Shown: positions 1-7,417 of the stretch, in pieces
Numbering within the stretch: position 1 is the stretch's first letter
Layout of the letters: each line of letters starts with the position of its first letter
Position numbers and translations under genes: made by a program
NCBI GenBank assembly: GCA_015654965.1
Contig: JAATGD010000296.1
Coordinates: 1-24,501 of the forward strand
Source of the DNA: Hyphomicrobiales bacterium
GTDB lineage: Bacteria; Pseudomonadota; Alphaproteobacteria; Rhizobiales; Rhizobiaceae
Length of the DNA stretch: 24,501 nucleotides
Direction: 5' to 3'
The notes under the pieces: generated by a model
Told to the model about the DNA's origin: nothing
Database searches by the model: none
The model's input: only the letters and a program-made list of their open reading frames with translations

Positions 1-242
1 CTCGGCAGGCCATAAAAAATGAAGAAAATCTGCACGAGATAGGGGGTGCCCCGTATGAACTCGACATAGCCGATCGCGAAATAACGCAGCAGACGAAACC
101 GGCTGACACGCATGGCACAACCGACGACGCCTGCTCCCAACGAGAACAGGATCGCCAGCAGGCTGACGACAAGCGTCATGCCAAGACCGCGGATGAGGTC
201 CGGGATTGCTGCGATGATATAGGCCCAGTCAATGGAAAGCAT
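1..242 (-). CDS. Polar amino-acid ABC transporter permease (N-terminal part, cut by window edge)
   Basis: The minus-strand frame opens at ATG 242 with MLSIDWAYIIAAIPDLIRG and runs off the left edge after about 80 codons. It contains a hydrophobic first membrane segment (about residues 20-42) followed by the EFIRGTPYLVQIFFIFYGLP signature of HisM/GlnP-type permeases, which form the inner-membrane channel of polar amino-acid importers. It follows the binding protein on the same strand with a 65-bp gap that holds a strong hairpin, so it is very likely the membrane partner of the ATPase and binding protein to its right. The rest of the gene, and perhaps a second permease, lie outside the window. 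Family assignment is secure; the substrate is not known. Confidence 0.9.
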   Translation of the reverse strand, partial: MLSIDWAYIIAAIPDLIRGLGMTLVVSLLAILFSLGAGVVGCAMRVSRFRLLRYFAIGYVEFIRGTPYLVQIFFIFYGLP

Positions 243-275
243 GGCCCGTCCGATCTACGAATGAAAAGAAAGTCG

Positions 276-300
276 CGGGAAGCGGCATTACCGCTTCCCG
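276..300 (-). terminator. Intergenic GC-rich hairpin between binding protein and permease
   Basis: A perfect 10-bp inverted repeat (CGGGAAGCGG / CCGCTTCCCG) with a CATTA loop lies 7 bp past the binding-protein stop. On the minus strand it is followed by the interrupted pyrimidine-rich stretch CGACTTTCTTTTC, so it is a weak intrinsic terminator or a 3'-end stabiliser. Such hairpins commonly raise the level of binding protein over permease; that role is inferred. Confidence 0.7.
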
Positions 301-307
301 TAAAAAA

Positions 308-1156
308 TCAGAGATTGGGCGCGGGTTCGAGGAAGCCTTTTTTCATGACGCCGACAACGGCAGGATTGTCGACAAATTCGGGAATGACCTTTTCGTAGAA
401 CCCGTCTTTGCGTATCTGGTCGAGCGCGGCATTCACGAAAGCCTTGAGTTCAGGCTCGTTCTTGCGCAAGCCGACCGCGTTGATACCGAGGTCCAACCCT
501 TCTTCGACAATGCGCAATTCAGGATAGTTCGCGCCCAGCGTATAAATCAGCCCGCCATCGCCGACAAAGCCGTCGGCGCGGTCCTGTTTTAGGGCCTGGA
601 TACCATCCGCCGTGGTATTAAGCTGCAAAATCTTGATGTCAGGAATGTTGGCGTTCAGCCATTTGATCTGCGAAGCGCCCTTCACCACAAGAACGGTTTT
701 GCCGGAAAGATCGGAAAGTTTTTCGACCTTGCTGTCTTTCGGCACGAGCACATTGGACGTGCCCCAGAAATAGATGTTGGAAAAATCGATGACTTCCTGA
801 CGAGCGGGCGTGCGACCGAGCGTGGCAAGGATAAGATCGAGTTTGCCGGAATTCAAAGACGGGATACGGGCCTCACTCGTCACACAGGACAATGCCGCAC
901 CCTTGGTCGATCCGAAGGCCAGTTCGCCAATTTTCCTGGCCATTTCGACTTCGATCCCCTTCGGTGAACCATCCGCGGACGAAGCTCCGAAAGGCGGGCT
1001 GTCGCATTTGACGCCAATGCGGATCGTACCCTGTTCCTTGATGCTCTCGGGAAGCGGCGGCATATCCGCAGCCCGCACAGCGCCTCCGCCAAGAATTGAC
1101 GTCAGCAGAAATGCTGCAAGAAGAGCTTTTCCGGTTCGCAAGCCTGTCATTTTCAT
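308..1156 (-). CDS. Amino-acid ABC transporter periplasmic binding protein
   Basis: A 282-residue family 3 solute-binding protein (SBP_bac_3). Residues 1-29 form a signal peptide with a hydrophobic core and a VRA cleavage context, so it acts in the periplasm. The mature part starts near IRIGVKCDSPPF, carries the KGIEVEMARKI segment, and has LDLILATLGRTPARQEVIDFS, a close match to the family pattern of an aspartate followed by TxxR..DFS, whose Arg and Asp typically hold the substrate alpha-carboxyl and alpha-amino groups. ATG 1156 has GGGGA about 8 nt upstream. It lies between the ATPase and the permease on the same strand, with hairpins on both sides. The specific amino acid or modified amino acid bound cannot be read from sequence. 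The divergent amidohydrolase suggests an amide-type ligand (inference). Confidence 0.93.
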   Translation of the reverse strand: MKMTGLRTGKALLAAFLLTSILGGGAVRAADMPPLPESIKEQGTIRIGVKCDSPPFGASSADGSPKGIEVEMARKIGELAFGSTKGAALSCVTSEARIPSLNSGKLDLILATLGRTPARQEVIDFSNIYFWGTSNVLVPKDSKVEKLSDLSGKTVLVVKGASQIKWLNANIPDIKILQLNTTADGIQALKQDRADGFVGDGGLIYTLGANYPELRIVEEGLDLGINAVGLRKNEPELKAFVNAALDQIRKDGFYEKVIPEFVDNPAVVGVMKKGFLEPAPNL

Positions 1157-1179
1157 AATAACGTCCCCACTGTTGGTTT

Positions 1180-1198
1180 AAAAACCGGGCAATCCCGG
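1180..1198 (-). terminator. Attenuator-like hairpin between ATPase and binding-protein genes
   Basis: On the minus strand, 22 bp after the ATPase stop, CCGGG-ATTG-CCCGG is followed directly by TTTTT, the layout of a short rho-independent terminator. The T-run is itself part of a GGTTT-AA-AAACC palindrome (1175-1186), so two alternative structures can form. Because the binding-protein gene starts only 24 bp downstream, it may act as a partial terminator or processing site. The stem is only 5 bp. Confidence 0.5.
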
Positions 1199-1220
1199 AT
1201 CCGCCTGCTCATCTTTGGAG

Positions 1221-1973
1221 TCAGTGCAGAATCTGGCTGAGAAAAAGGCGTGAGCGCTCTTCCTTTGGATTGGAGAAAAATTCTTCCGGCGGCGCACTTT
1301 CGATGATGCTGCCATGATCCATGAAGACAACCCGGTCAGCGACCTGCCGGGCGAAACCCATTTCATGCGTAACGCAGATCATCGTCATGCCATCCTCGGC
1401 GAGCGACACCATCGTATCGAGAACTTCGCGCACCAGCTCAGGGTCGAGGGCTGAGGTCGGCTCATCAAACAGGATGATATCCGGCTGCATGCATAAGGAA
1501 CGCGCTATGGCGACACGCTGCTGCTGCCCGCCGGACAACTGACTTGGATATTTATCGGCCTGATCGGGAATACGGACCCGCTTGAGGAAATGCATGGCAC
1601 GGTCCTCGGCTTGCGCACGCGACAATCCCTGAACCCAGCGCGGCGCGAGCGTGCAATTTTCCAGAATCGTGAGATGTGGATAAAGGTTGAAGTTCTGGAA
1701 CACCATTCCAACCTGACGCCGGACCTGTTCGATATTCCGTCGCAGGCCATTCACCTCGACCCCGTTCACCGTCAGGTGTCCCGACTGGTATTCCTCAAGC
1801 CGGTTGATGCAACGGATCATCGTGGATTTACCCGATCCAGAAGGACCGCAGACCACGACTTTTTCTCCCGGCGCGACCCTGAAACTGATGTCCTGAAGGA
1901 CATGCATCTGGCCGTACCATTTATTCACCTTGTCGAACACGACACCTTGGTCAGTAGCATTCTCCTGCACCAT
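1221..1973 (-). CDS. Polar amino-acid ABC transporter ATP-binding protein
   Basis: A 250-residue ATPase of the GlnQ/HisP group that powers import at the inner membrane. Visible motifs are Walker [10 protein letters not shown] near residue 44, the ABC signature [15 protein letters not shown] near 147, Walker [15 protein letters not shown] near 168, and the switch histidine in VTHEMGFA near 202. The length is normal for the family and there is no C-terminal regulatory domain. ATG 1973 is preceded by AGGGA at 7-nt spacing. It is the first gene of a minus-strand unit (ATPase, binding protein, permease), an unusual but known order, and is divergent from the amidohydrolase across a 285-bp AT-rich regulatory region. 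Confidence 0.95.
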   Translation of the reverse strand: MVQENATDQGVVFDKVNKWYGQMHVLQDISFRVAPGEKVVVCGPSGSGKSTMIRCINRLEEYQSGHLTVNGVEVNGLRRNIEQVRRQVGMVFQNFNLYPHLTILENCTLAPRWVQGLSRAQAEDRAMHFLKRVRIPDQADKYPSQLSGGQQQRVAIARSLCMQPDIILFDEPTSALDPELVREVLDTMVSLAEDGMTMICVTHEMGFARQVADRVVFMDHGSIIESAPPEEFFSNPKEERSRLFLSQILH

Positions 1974-2013
1974 ATCGTCATCCCTGCTGGAGGTGGTCCG
2001 TTCTGGACTTCAT

Positions 2014-2026
2014 GTTGTTTGACAAC
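2014..2026. promoter_or_regulatory. GntR-type (FadR-like) operator candidate
   Basis: GTTGT-TTG-ACAAC is a perfect 5-bp inverted repeat that contains TTGTTTGACAA, a full match to the FadR-subfamily GntR pattern TNGTNNNACNA. It overlaps a plus-strand TTGACA box in the divergent region. The nearby GntR regulator (3275-4000) has a UTRA domain and so belongs to the HutC subfamily, which prefers GTNTANAC, so the pairing of this site with that protein is uncertain. Confidence 0.4.
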
Positions 2027-2056
2027 TATAAAAACAGTGAAGATAAAATCTGTCAA
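2019..2056. promoter_or_regulatory. Overlapping divergent promoters sharing a TTGACA...TGTCAA inverted repeat
   Basis: TTGACA at 2019-2024 (plus) with a 17-bp spacer to GATAAA (2042-2047) gives a plausible sigma-70 promoter toward the amidohydrolase. The reverse-strand TTGACA (2056-2051) with a 17-18 bp spacer to a TTTTAT/TTTATA box near 2033-2027 points toward the amino-acid importer. The two promoters interpenetrate, so both would be blocked by one bound regulator. The rest of the 285-bp gap is AT-rich without a gene; a further TTGACA at 2133 lacks a convincing -10 box. Confidence 0.4.
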
Positions 2057-2258
2057 CCGGTTTTCCAAAATCACCGCATAAATTAATCAACTATATGATA
2101 TTTTTAGTTTTATTTTATGATATAAATCCAGCTTGACATGGTTATAAATGTAAAACAACATGGATGAAAAGCGATGAAGGGCAGCGCGGGATCAACGCCT
2201 TCACTGATGGATAGCTCCATGTCCCGCGCATGATATCGGCCCTCCGGGAGACACGGAC

Positions 2259-3254
2259 ATGACTGGAAAACGGCCTCGCATTGCCATTATCGCATCCGGC
2301 GGCACCTTGACGGCGCTCTCCAACGATCCGTTTGAAATCCGGGACTATGGCGAAGCAGGCAGCCTCAAGGCAAAGGAGCTGATTGAGCGTTGTGGTGTGC
2401 TCTCGGACCGTTTCGATTTTCTGCCGACCGATTTTCCATCCGCTCCAAGCTTCGATATCGGCCTGCCACAGTGGATTGCCCTTTGCCGCCTGTGCGAAAA
2501 AACCTTGCGGGAGCAACCGGATCTTGACGGTTTCATTCTCACCCACGGCACCGGCTCGCTTGAAGAAACAGCCTTTTTCCTGTCGCTCATATGGGATTTT
2601 CCCATTCCCCTCATCGTGACAGGCGCGCAAAGACCGGCATCGGCGATGAGCAGCGACGGTTATATGAATTTCTTTCAGGCGGCCTGCATTGCAGCGCATC
2701 CCATGATGCGCGAGATTGGCGTGGCCGTGGTCATGCATGGCGAAGTCCATTTGCCATCCGAAGTCACCAAAACCACCACCTTTGGTCTGGATGCATTTCG
2801 CTCTCCGGATTTTGGTCCAATCGCCCAGATCATCGGCGGCCAGACACGTTTCCGACGTCATCCGGTTTCAGCTCCCGGTTTGCCGCGACCGGATTGGCGG
2901 ACACTGAAATCGCTTCCACGGGTCGATATCATCGCAACCCATAGCGATGCGGATGTGATCACAATCGAGGCCGTGATCGGAGCGGGAGCCAAAGGCATCG
3001 TCACCGCGGGATTTGCCCCCGGCTATGTGACAAGCACGCAAGCGCAACGGCTTGAACAATGGGTTCGCGATGAGAATGGAATCGTCATTTCATCGACAAG
3101 AACCTATGGTCCCGTCGTATCCAACAGCAGAAACCACAGGCACGGTTTCATCCCCTCCGGCCCTTATCTTCCACAAAAAGCACGCATCCTATTGCAGATC
3201 GCCCTTTCCTGTGGCTTGCATCATGACCGCATTCCAGCACTGTTTGAATTGTAA
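2259..3254 (+). CDS. Asparaginase/glutaminase-fold amidohydrolase with altered substrate pocket
   Basis: A 331-residue protein of the type I/II L-asparaginase superfamily with no signal peptide, so cytoplasmic. The N-terminal ASGGTLTAL holds the nucleophile Thr16, and Tyr30 probably matches E. coli AnsB Tyr25. THGTGSLEETAFF gives Thr98 (AnsB Thr89), EVTKTTT gives Lys171 (Lys162), and the C-terminal LPQKARILLQIAL is typical. By eye, however, AnsB Asp90 is Gly99, Gln59 is Phe65 (in PSFDIG), and the Glu283 region is a basic stretch SNSRNHRH (288-295). These three residues hold the substrate alpha-amine in AnsB, and Asp90 and Glu283 also belong to its catalytic triads. So it may act on an N-substituted asparagine-like amide, or be weak on asparagine. 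ATG 2259 has GGGAG upstream. Its stop overlaps an upstream possible start of the GntR gene, so the two are probably co-transcribed. Confidence 0.88.
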   Translation: MTGKRPRIAIIASGGTLTALSNDPFEIRDYGEAGSLKAKELIERCGVLSDRFDFLPTDFPSAPSFDIGLPQWIALCRLCEKTLREQPDLDGFILTHGTGSLEETAFFLSLIWDFPIPLIVTGAQRPASAMSSDGYMNFFQAACIAAHPMMREIGVAVVMHGEVHLPSEVTKTTTFGLDAFRSPDFGPIAQIIGGQTRFRRHPVSAPGLPRPDWRTLKSLPRVDIIATHSDADVITIEAVIGAGAKGIVTAGFAPGYVTSTQAQRLEQWVRDENGIVISSTRTYGPVVSNSRNHRHGFIPSGPYLPQKARILLQIALSCGLHHDRIPALFEL

Positions 3255-3274
3255 TGTTTGCCAGAGGAAAAGAT

Positions 3275-4000
3275 ATGGAACGCCCCAAGGAGACTGGTAT
3301 TGAACGGCTAAGAACCGGCATCCTCGACCTGATACGGGAAATGAACCTCTCGCTTGGAGACAAATTACCGACAGAAAAGGTCATGGCAGAGCGTTTTGGC
3401 GTCTCGCGTCCCACCCTTCGGGAAGCACTCAAATTGCTCGAACAGGAAGCCGTGATCGATGTTCATCAGGGAAAAGGCCGATTTGTTGCCGCCGGAGCGG
3501 CCCTGTCCATCGCCCGCCCCATCACCAAATTTGAAAGCGTATCCGAAATGGTTCGCAGCCATGGATATCGCGCACAAACCCATTTGCTCAGTTTCGCGAC
3601 CGTACCCGCTCCTCCCGACATTGCAACCAAACTGGCCGTTTCTGCCGGTTCCCCATTGTTGAAGGTGGAACGGCTGCGCAAAAGCTCAGGGCAACCCCTT
3701 GTTTATTCTATCGACTGGATTCCCAAGGCCATTGCAGGAAACCTGTCGGAATCCGATACGGACTGGAATGGTTCCATCGTGGAACTGCTAGCGCGCATCG
3801 ACAAGGCGCCGGTTGCGTCCACCGCCAGTGTATCAGCCGTTGAAATCCCTGAAGAAATAAAGCGATTGCACGAACTTGAAGGGTTCGGACCATCGCTCCT
3901 GATTGAAGAAATATGTTTTTCCTCGGATGGAAGCCGGGTCATTTTTGCAAAAGATTATCACAGGGGTTCGGCATTTTCATTCAGCTTTGTCCGAAAGTAA
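3275..4000 (+). CDS. GntR-family regulator, HutC/FrlR subfamily (winged helix plus UTRA)
   Basis: A 241-residue regulator. The winged-helix DNA-binding domain covers about residues 3-70, with the typical LPTEKVMAERFGVSRPTLREALKLLEQE stretch in two overlapping parts (LPTEKVMAERFGVSRPTL and LREALKLLEQEAVI) and the wing GKGRFVA. The remainder is a UTRA ligand-binding domain ending in IFAKDYHRGSAFSF. The frame is open from ATG 3254, which overlaps the amidohydrolase stop (TAATG), but ATG 3275 has a strong AGAGGA at 6-nt spacing and is preferred. FrlR and FraR, regulators of fructosamine operons, are members of this subfamily, which makes control of the neighbouring deglycase operon or the divergent importer plausible (inference). 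Its last 24 bp overlap, tail to tail, the sugar ABC ATPase gene on the other strand. Confidence 0.92.
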   Translation: MERPKETGIERLRTGILDLIREMNLSLGDKLPTEKVMAERFGVSRPTLREALKLLEQEAVIDVHQGKGRFVAAGAALSIARPITKFESVSEMVRSHGYRAQTHLLSFATVPAPPDIATKLAVSAGSPLLKVERLRKSSGQPLVYSIDWIPKAIAGNLSESDTDWNGSIVELLARIDKAPVASTASVSAVEIPEEIKRLHELEGFGPSLLIEEICFSSDGSRVIFAKDYHRGSAFSFSFVRK

Positions 4001-5077
4001 TTTATTTCCTTCGCCATCGAACAGATGCATGCAGTCATCCTTTGACGTAAAGGCTATTTTTTCCTGCCTGTCGAACGTCATGTTGCCATTGGCTTTTATC
4101 AGGAATTTTTGCACAATATTGGGCATATCCACATAGAGAATCTGGATCTCGCCCAGATGTTCGATAAAATCGATCACCCCTTCAAAGACGGTTTTTGTCG
4201 TACCCACCTTATCGATGATGCGCACATCTTCCGGCCTGATCCCGATGCTGACACGTTCCCCGATATGTTTCGATGGATTTTGTGGTTTCGCGTCAAGCGT
4301 CACGCCACAATCCAGCACCACCCGCTTTTCGTCCGAAAGAACACCACCAAGAATATTCATCGATGGCGATCCGATGAATTGCGCGACAAATATATTGGCC
4401 GGGTTTTTATAGAGTTCAATTGGCGTGCCGACCTGTTCGATATGACCATTCCTGAAGACGACAATACGGTCGGCAAGCGTCATGGCTTCCACCTGATCAT
4501 GCGTCACATAGATCATCGTGACATCGGGCATGCTTTCCTTCAGCTTCGCGATCTCGATACGTGTGGCGACACGCAGGGATGCATCGAGATTGGATAGCGG
4601 TTCGTCGAAAAGGAAAACACGCGGGTTGCGCACGATGGCCCGGCCGATTGCCACGCGCTGTCTCTGACCACCCGATAGCGCCTTGGGCAAACGCTGCAAA
4701 TAATCACCCAGTTGCAGGATTTGCGCCGCCTTGCGCACCCGCATATCGACTTCAGCCTTGGCAACCCCCGCAATGCGCAGGCCGAACGCCATGTTTTCAT
4801 AAACCGTCATATGCGGATAAAGCGCATAAGACTGGAACACCATGGAAATCCCGCGTTTAGAAGGCGCGACATCATTCATGCGCTTGCCGTCGATCACCAG
4901 ATCGCCGGATGTGATGGTTTCAAGCCCCGCGATGGATCGCAACAGGGTCGATTTTCCGCAGCCCGAAGGGCCGACGAAAACGATGAACTCGCCCGATTTT
5001 ATGTCGAGGTCAATGCCGTGTAGAACCTCAAGATTGGCATAGGACTTGCGGATATTTCTCAATGCCAGTTCGGCCAT
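3977..5077 (-). CDS. CUT1 sugar ABC transporter ATP-binding protein (MalK/UgpC/FrlP-like)
   Basis: A 366-residue ATPase of the carbohydrate importer class. Walker A GPSGCGKST is near residue 36, the signature LSGGQRQRVAIGRAI near 134, Walker B VFLFDEPLSNLDA near 154 and the switch VTHDQVEAMTLADR near 187. After about residue 235 comes the TOBE/OB regulatory domain (IGIRPEDVRI) of the MalK group. It is the last gene of the minus-strand fructosamine-type operon, 47 bp after the oxidoreductase, and most likely energises the two permeases at 8268-10090. Its 3' end runs 24 bp into the convergent GntR gene, so there is no room for a separate terminator. Function as ATPase is secure; the substrate is inferred from neighbours. 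Confidence 0.95.
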   Translation of the reverse strand: MAELALRNIRKSYANLEVLHGIDLDIKSGEFIVFVGPSGCGKSTLLRSIAGLETITSGDLVIDGKRMNDVAPSKRGISMVFQSYALYPHMTVYENMAFGLRIAGVAKAEVDMRVRKAAQILQLGDYLQRLPKALSGGQRQRVAIGRAIVRNPRVFLFDEPLSNLDASLRVATRIEIAKLKESMPDVTMIYVTHDQVEAMTLADRIVVFRNGHIEQVGTPIELYKNPANIFVAQFIGSPSMNILGGVLSDEKRVVLDCGVTLDAKPQNPSKHIGERVSIGIRPEDVRIIDKVGTTKTVFEGVIDFIEHLGEIQILYVDMPNIVQKFLIKANGNMTFDRQEKIAFTSKDDCMHLFDGEGNKLLSDKAE

Positions 5078-5124
5078 GGTTCCCGTTCCTTGATTTTATA
5101 AGATGATCGCATTGGCGCAGGCAA

Positions 5125-6528
5125 TCATGGTGCGAGGCTCGCGAGAAACCGCACCACCCGACCCGGTTTGCGGTTCATGATTTCCGCATCATTCTTGCGT
5201 CGGATCGCGCCGCGCACGATCCGCGCGCCGACATAACGCAAGGGTTCTGGCGGCAATTTCGTGCGCTTTGCGATACCGACCAGACCGCAACGGCTCCATT
5301 GATCCTGCTTGCCCAGAACGAGACTTGCCACGATGCGCCCCGCAACGGGTGCTTGTGCAATTCCCGTACCGTTAAAGCCCATGGCGTAAAAAATATTCGG
5401 ATGATCCTTCAAATGATCAAAGACCGGCAGATGCTGGGCCGTGCAGTCGATAGGCCCACACCAGTCGTAAAGAACCGGCGCAGTTTTTAAACCCGGATAG
5501 ACCCGATGCAGTTCACGGATATTGTCGAAGCCAAGATCGCCGCTGCGATTAAACTGCGGCCCTATACGGTCGCGATAGGCAATATTCCCGGTCCCACGAC
5601 CGAATATCACCTGTCCCGCCGCAGTGCGCTGATAATAAAGCACATGATGCTGCGCATCGCAGATCGATGCGCCATCATTCCAGCCGATCTGCGCCAATTC
5701 GTCCGGCACGGGCGCTGTGGCGATAAGCTGGCTGCTGACCACATAAAGATAGGGATGCAGTTCGGGCAAAGCCGCGAGCCACGCATTCGCAGCCAGAACG
5801 ACTTTCCCCGCCGACAAGACGCCCTGCTCTGTCCGCAATTGCACTGTCCCGCCGGGTATGATTTCCAGAACCGGGCTTTGTTCGTGAATGATCACGCCCT
5901 TATCAAGAGCAAGCCTACGAAGACCCAATGCGAGTTTTGCAGGCTGGACGGTCCCGGCTTTTGCCTCGACAATGCCGAGATAGGAGGCGCTGGAGCCGGT
6001 GCGGCGGACAATCTCCGCTCCATCCAGTTTCTGGAAACGGTCCTCACCCATTTTAACGCAGTCCGCATAGGCCTTTGCCCAGGCCCCTTCCTGAGCAATC
6101 GAACTTGCCGTCCACAACCAGCCATCCAGCCGCAGGTCCATATCGATGGTCCCCGTATCCTGCAATGCCTTGAGTTCATCGATGGCATCGGTGGTCGCGC
6201 GGCACAACATGAGCGCATCGTCATCGCTCATGGTGGCGCGCAAAAGATCTATTTCCGCAAACCAGCTGTGAACCTGCCCGCCATTGCGCCCCGATGCGCC
6301 AGAGCCGCAGAAATCGGCTTCGAGAATGGTGACGCGCATGTCAGGCGCCTGCTCCTTGAGCCGCAGCGCCGTCCACAGTCCGGCATAGCCGCCGCCGACA
6401 ATCGCCACATCGCATGTTTCCTCGCCTTGCAAGGGCGCCGTCACGGCATCGGCATCGATGCTTTGCAGCCAGAAAGAGCGATCCTGCCGTGGGGCGGCAA
6501 CCGGCGGCGCCATCCTGATAATGCTCAT
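5125..6528 (-). CDS. FAD-dependent amine/amino-acid oxidoreductase (DAO fold)
   Basis: A 467-residue flavoprotein of the D-amino-acid oxidase/OrdL-PuuB type. The N-terminal Rossmann motif VAIVGGGYAGLWTALRLKE (about residues 41-59) ends in ILEADFCGSGASGRNGGQ, the flavin-contacting segment of this family. The C-terminal YAMGFNGTGIAQAPVAGRI is the second family signature. The family oxidises the C-N bond of secondary amines or amino acids, releasing an aldehyde or keto compound. An upstream in-frame TTG (6534) is rejected because AGGGAG would sit next to it; ATG 6528 has that box at 7-nt spacing. It starts 2 bp after the kinase stop. Within a fructosamine operon it could oxidise an Amadori compound or a side product; classical amadoriases share the fold, but no substrate can be assigned by eye. 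Confidence 0.9.
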   Translation of the reverse strand: MSIIRMAPPVAAPRQDRSFWLQSIDADAVTAPLQGEETCDVAIVGGGYAGLWTALRLKEQAPDMRVTILEADFCGSGASGRNGGQVHSWFAEIDLLRATMSDDDALMLCRATTDAIDELKALQDTGTIDMDLRLDGWLWTASSIAQEGAWAKAYADCVKMGEDRFQKLDGAEIVRRTGSSASYLGIVEAKAGTVQPAKLALGLRRLALDKGVIIHEQSPVLEIIPGGTVQLRTEQGVLSAGKVVLAANAWLAALPELHPYLYVVSSQLIATAPVPDELAQIGWNDGASICDAQHHVLYYQRTAAGQVIFGRGTGNIAYRDRIGPQFNRSGDLGFDNIRELHRVYPGLKTAPVLYDWCGPIDCTAQHLPVFDHLKDHPNIFYAMGFNGTGIAQAPVAGRIVASLVLGKQDQWSRCGLVGIAKRTKLPPEPLRYVGARIVRGAIRRKNDAEIMNRKPGRVVRFLASLAP

Positions 6529-6530
6529 GC

Positions 6531-7406
6531 TCAAACTCCCTGTTTGGCCCCGGGTGTGATATGAATCACGCTGTCATATTTCTCGTAAAGCCATTGCGGG
6601 ACCGGATGGATGTCCTGCACAAACCCGCCAAGATGGGTGCAGGTCTGCGATGCTTCTGCCGCCGCATAACCAAGTGCTGCCGCTTCGTCATAAGACTTGA
6701 ACAGAAGGACGGACAGGAATGACGCGATAAAACTGTCGCCCGCACCACAAGTGTCGACAACCGAAACCGGAACGGAGCCGGCGGAAAATCCGTGAACGCC
6801 ATCATCATAGAAAGAACCGCGCTTGCCGCACGTGACCACGACCTTTTTCGCGCCTGCCTGTTTCAACTGCGCGATGAACGGCTCGACTGGAACGCAAGGG
6901 TCTTCTGGTCCTGAAGCGAATACCAGTGGCACACCTTCGAGCGATATGGCGAAAGGTTCGGTCGAGACATCGAGACTGAACGGTACATTGTCCACAACCA
7001 GTTTGCGGACAAGCCTGTCGCTGGAATGGGTGCCCAGATGCACCCAGTCAGCGGCCAGTAACTGGCGGTAACGTTGCGGCTCGGGGAAATAATCCTCGCC
7101 CACACCAAGCGATTCCAGCAAAAAGCGTCGCTCGCCTGCCTCGTCCGTCAACAAGGTGACGGCAGACGAACCTGTCAAAATTTCCACGTCAGCCGCATCA
7201 AGCCCCGTGGCTTTGATTGCGTCCAGCATGAGTTCCGCTTCCTGATCCTTACCAAGCGCACCGAAATAGCGCGCATTCCAGCCATTGCGTTTCCATTGCA
7301 CCGCGACATTGAGCGCATTGCCGCCGACCGTCACGAACCCCTTGGTCAGATAGACATCAAGGCAATTATCGCCAACGGCAATAAGATTTGGGGCAGAATT
7401 TGTCAT
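6531..7406 (-). CDS. frlD: FrlD-like fructosamine (fructoselysine-type) 6-kinase, PfkB family
   Basis: A 291-residue PfkB/ribokinase-family kinase expected to phosphorylate the sugar C6 of an Amadori compound in the cytoplasm. The N-terminal LIAVGDNCLDVY and VGGNALNVAV match E. coli FrlD (GDNCVDIY, GGNAVNVAV), which is the main ground for the call. The C-terminal VVDTCGAGDSFIASFL carries the anion hole and the catalytic Asp, about residue 224. It is about 30 residues longer than FrlD, with a distinct C-terminal tail. Start ATG 7406 is chosen over the upstream ATGs (7412, 7460) because GGA sits 6 nt before it and because 7460 would overlap the epimerase gene. The genes on both sides are 2 and 11 bp away, so translational coupling is likely. 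The exact amino-acid moiety of the substrate is unknown. Confidence 0.88.
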   Translation of the reverse strand: MTNSAPNLIAVGDNCLDVYLTKGFVTVGGNALNVAVQWKRNGWNARYFGALGKDQEAELMLDAIKATGLDAADVEILTGSSAVTLLTDEAGERRFLLESLGVGEDYFPEPQRYRQLLAADWVHLGTHSSDRLVRKLVVDNVPFSLDVSTEPFAISLEGVPLVFASGPEDPCVPVEPFIAQLKQAGAKKVVVTCGKRGSFYDDGVHGFSAGSVPVSVVDTCGAGDSFIASFLSVLLFKSYDEAAALGYAAAEASQTCTHLGGFVQDIHPVPQWLYEKYDSVIHITPGAKQGV

Positions 7407-7417
7407 GATCATTCCAT

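Noticed and set aside
2142..2861. 239-codon minus-strand frame opposite the amidohydrolase
   Set aside because: It is a shadow frame; the plus strand codes a clear asparaginase-fold protein through the same bases.
5506..6564. 352-codon open frame on the plus strand
   Set aside because: It is antisense to the flavin oxidoreductase, has no recognisable domain and mirrors the codon pattern of the real gene.
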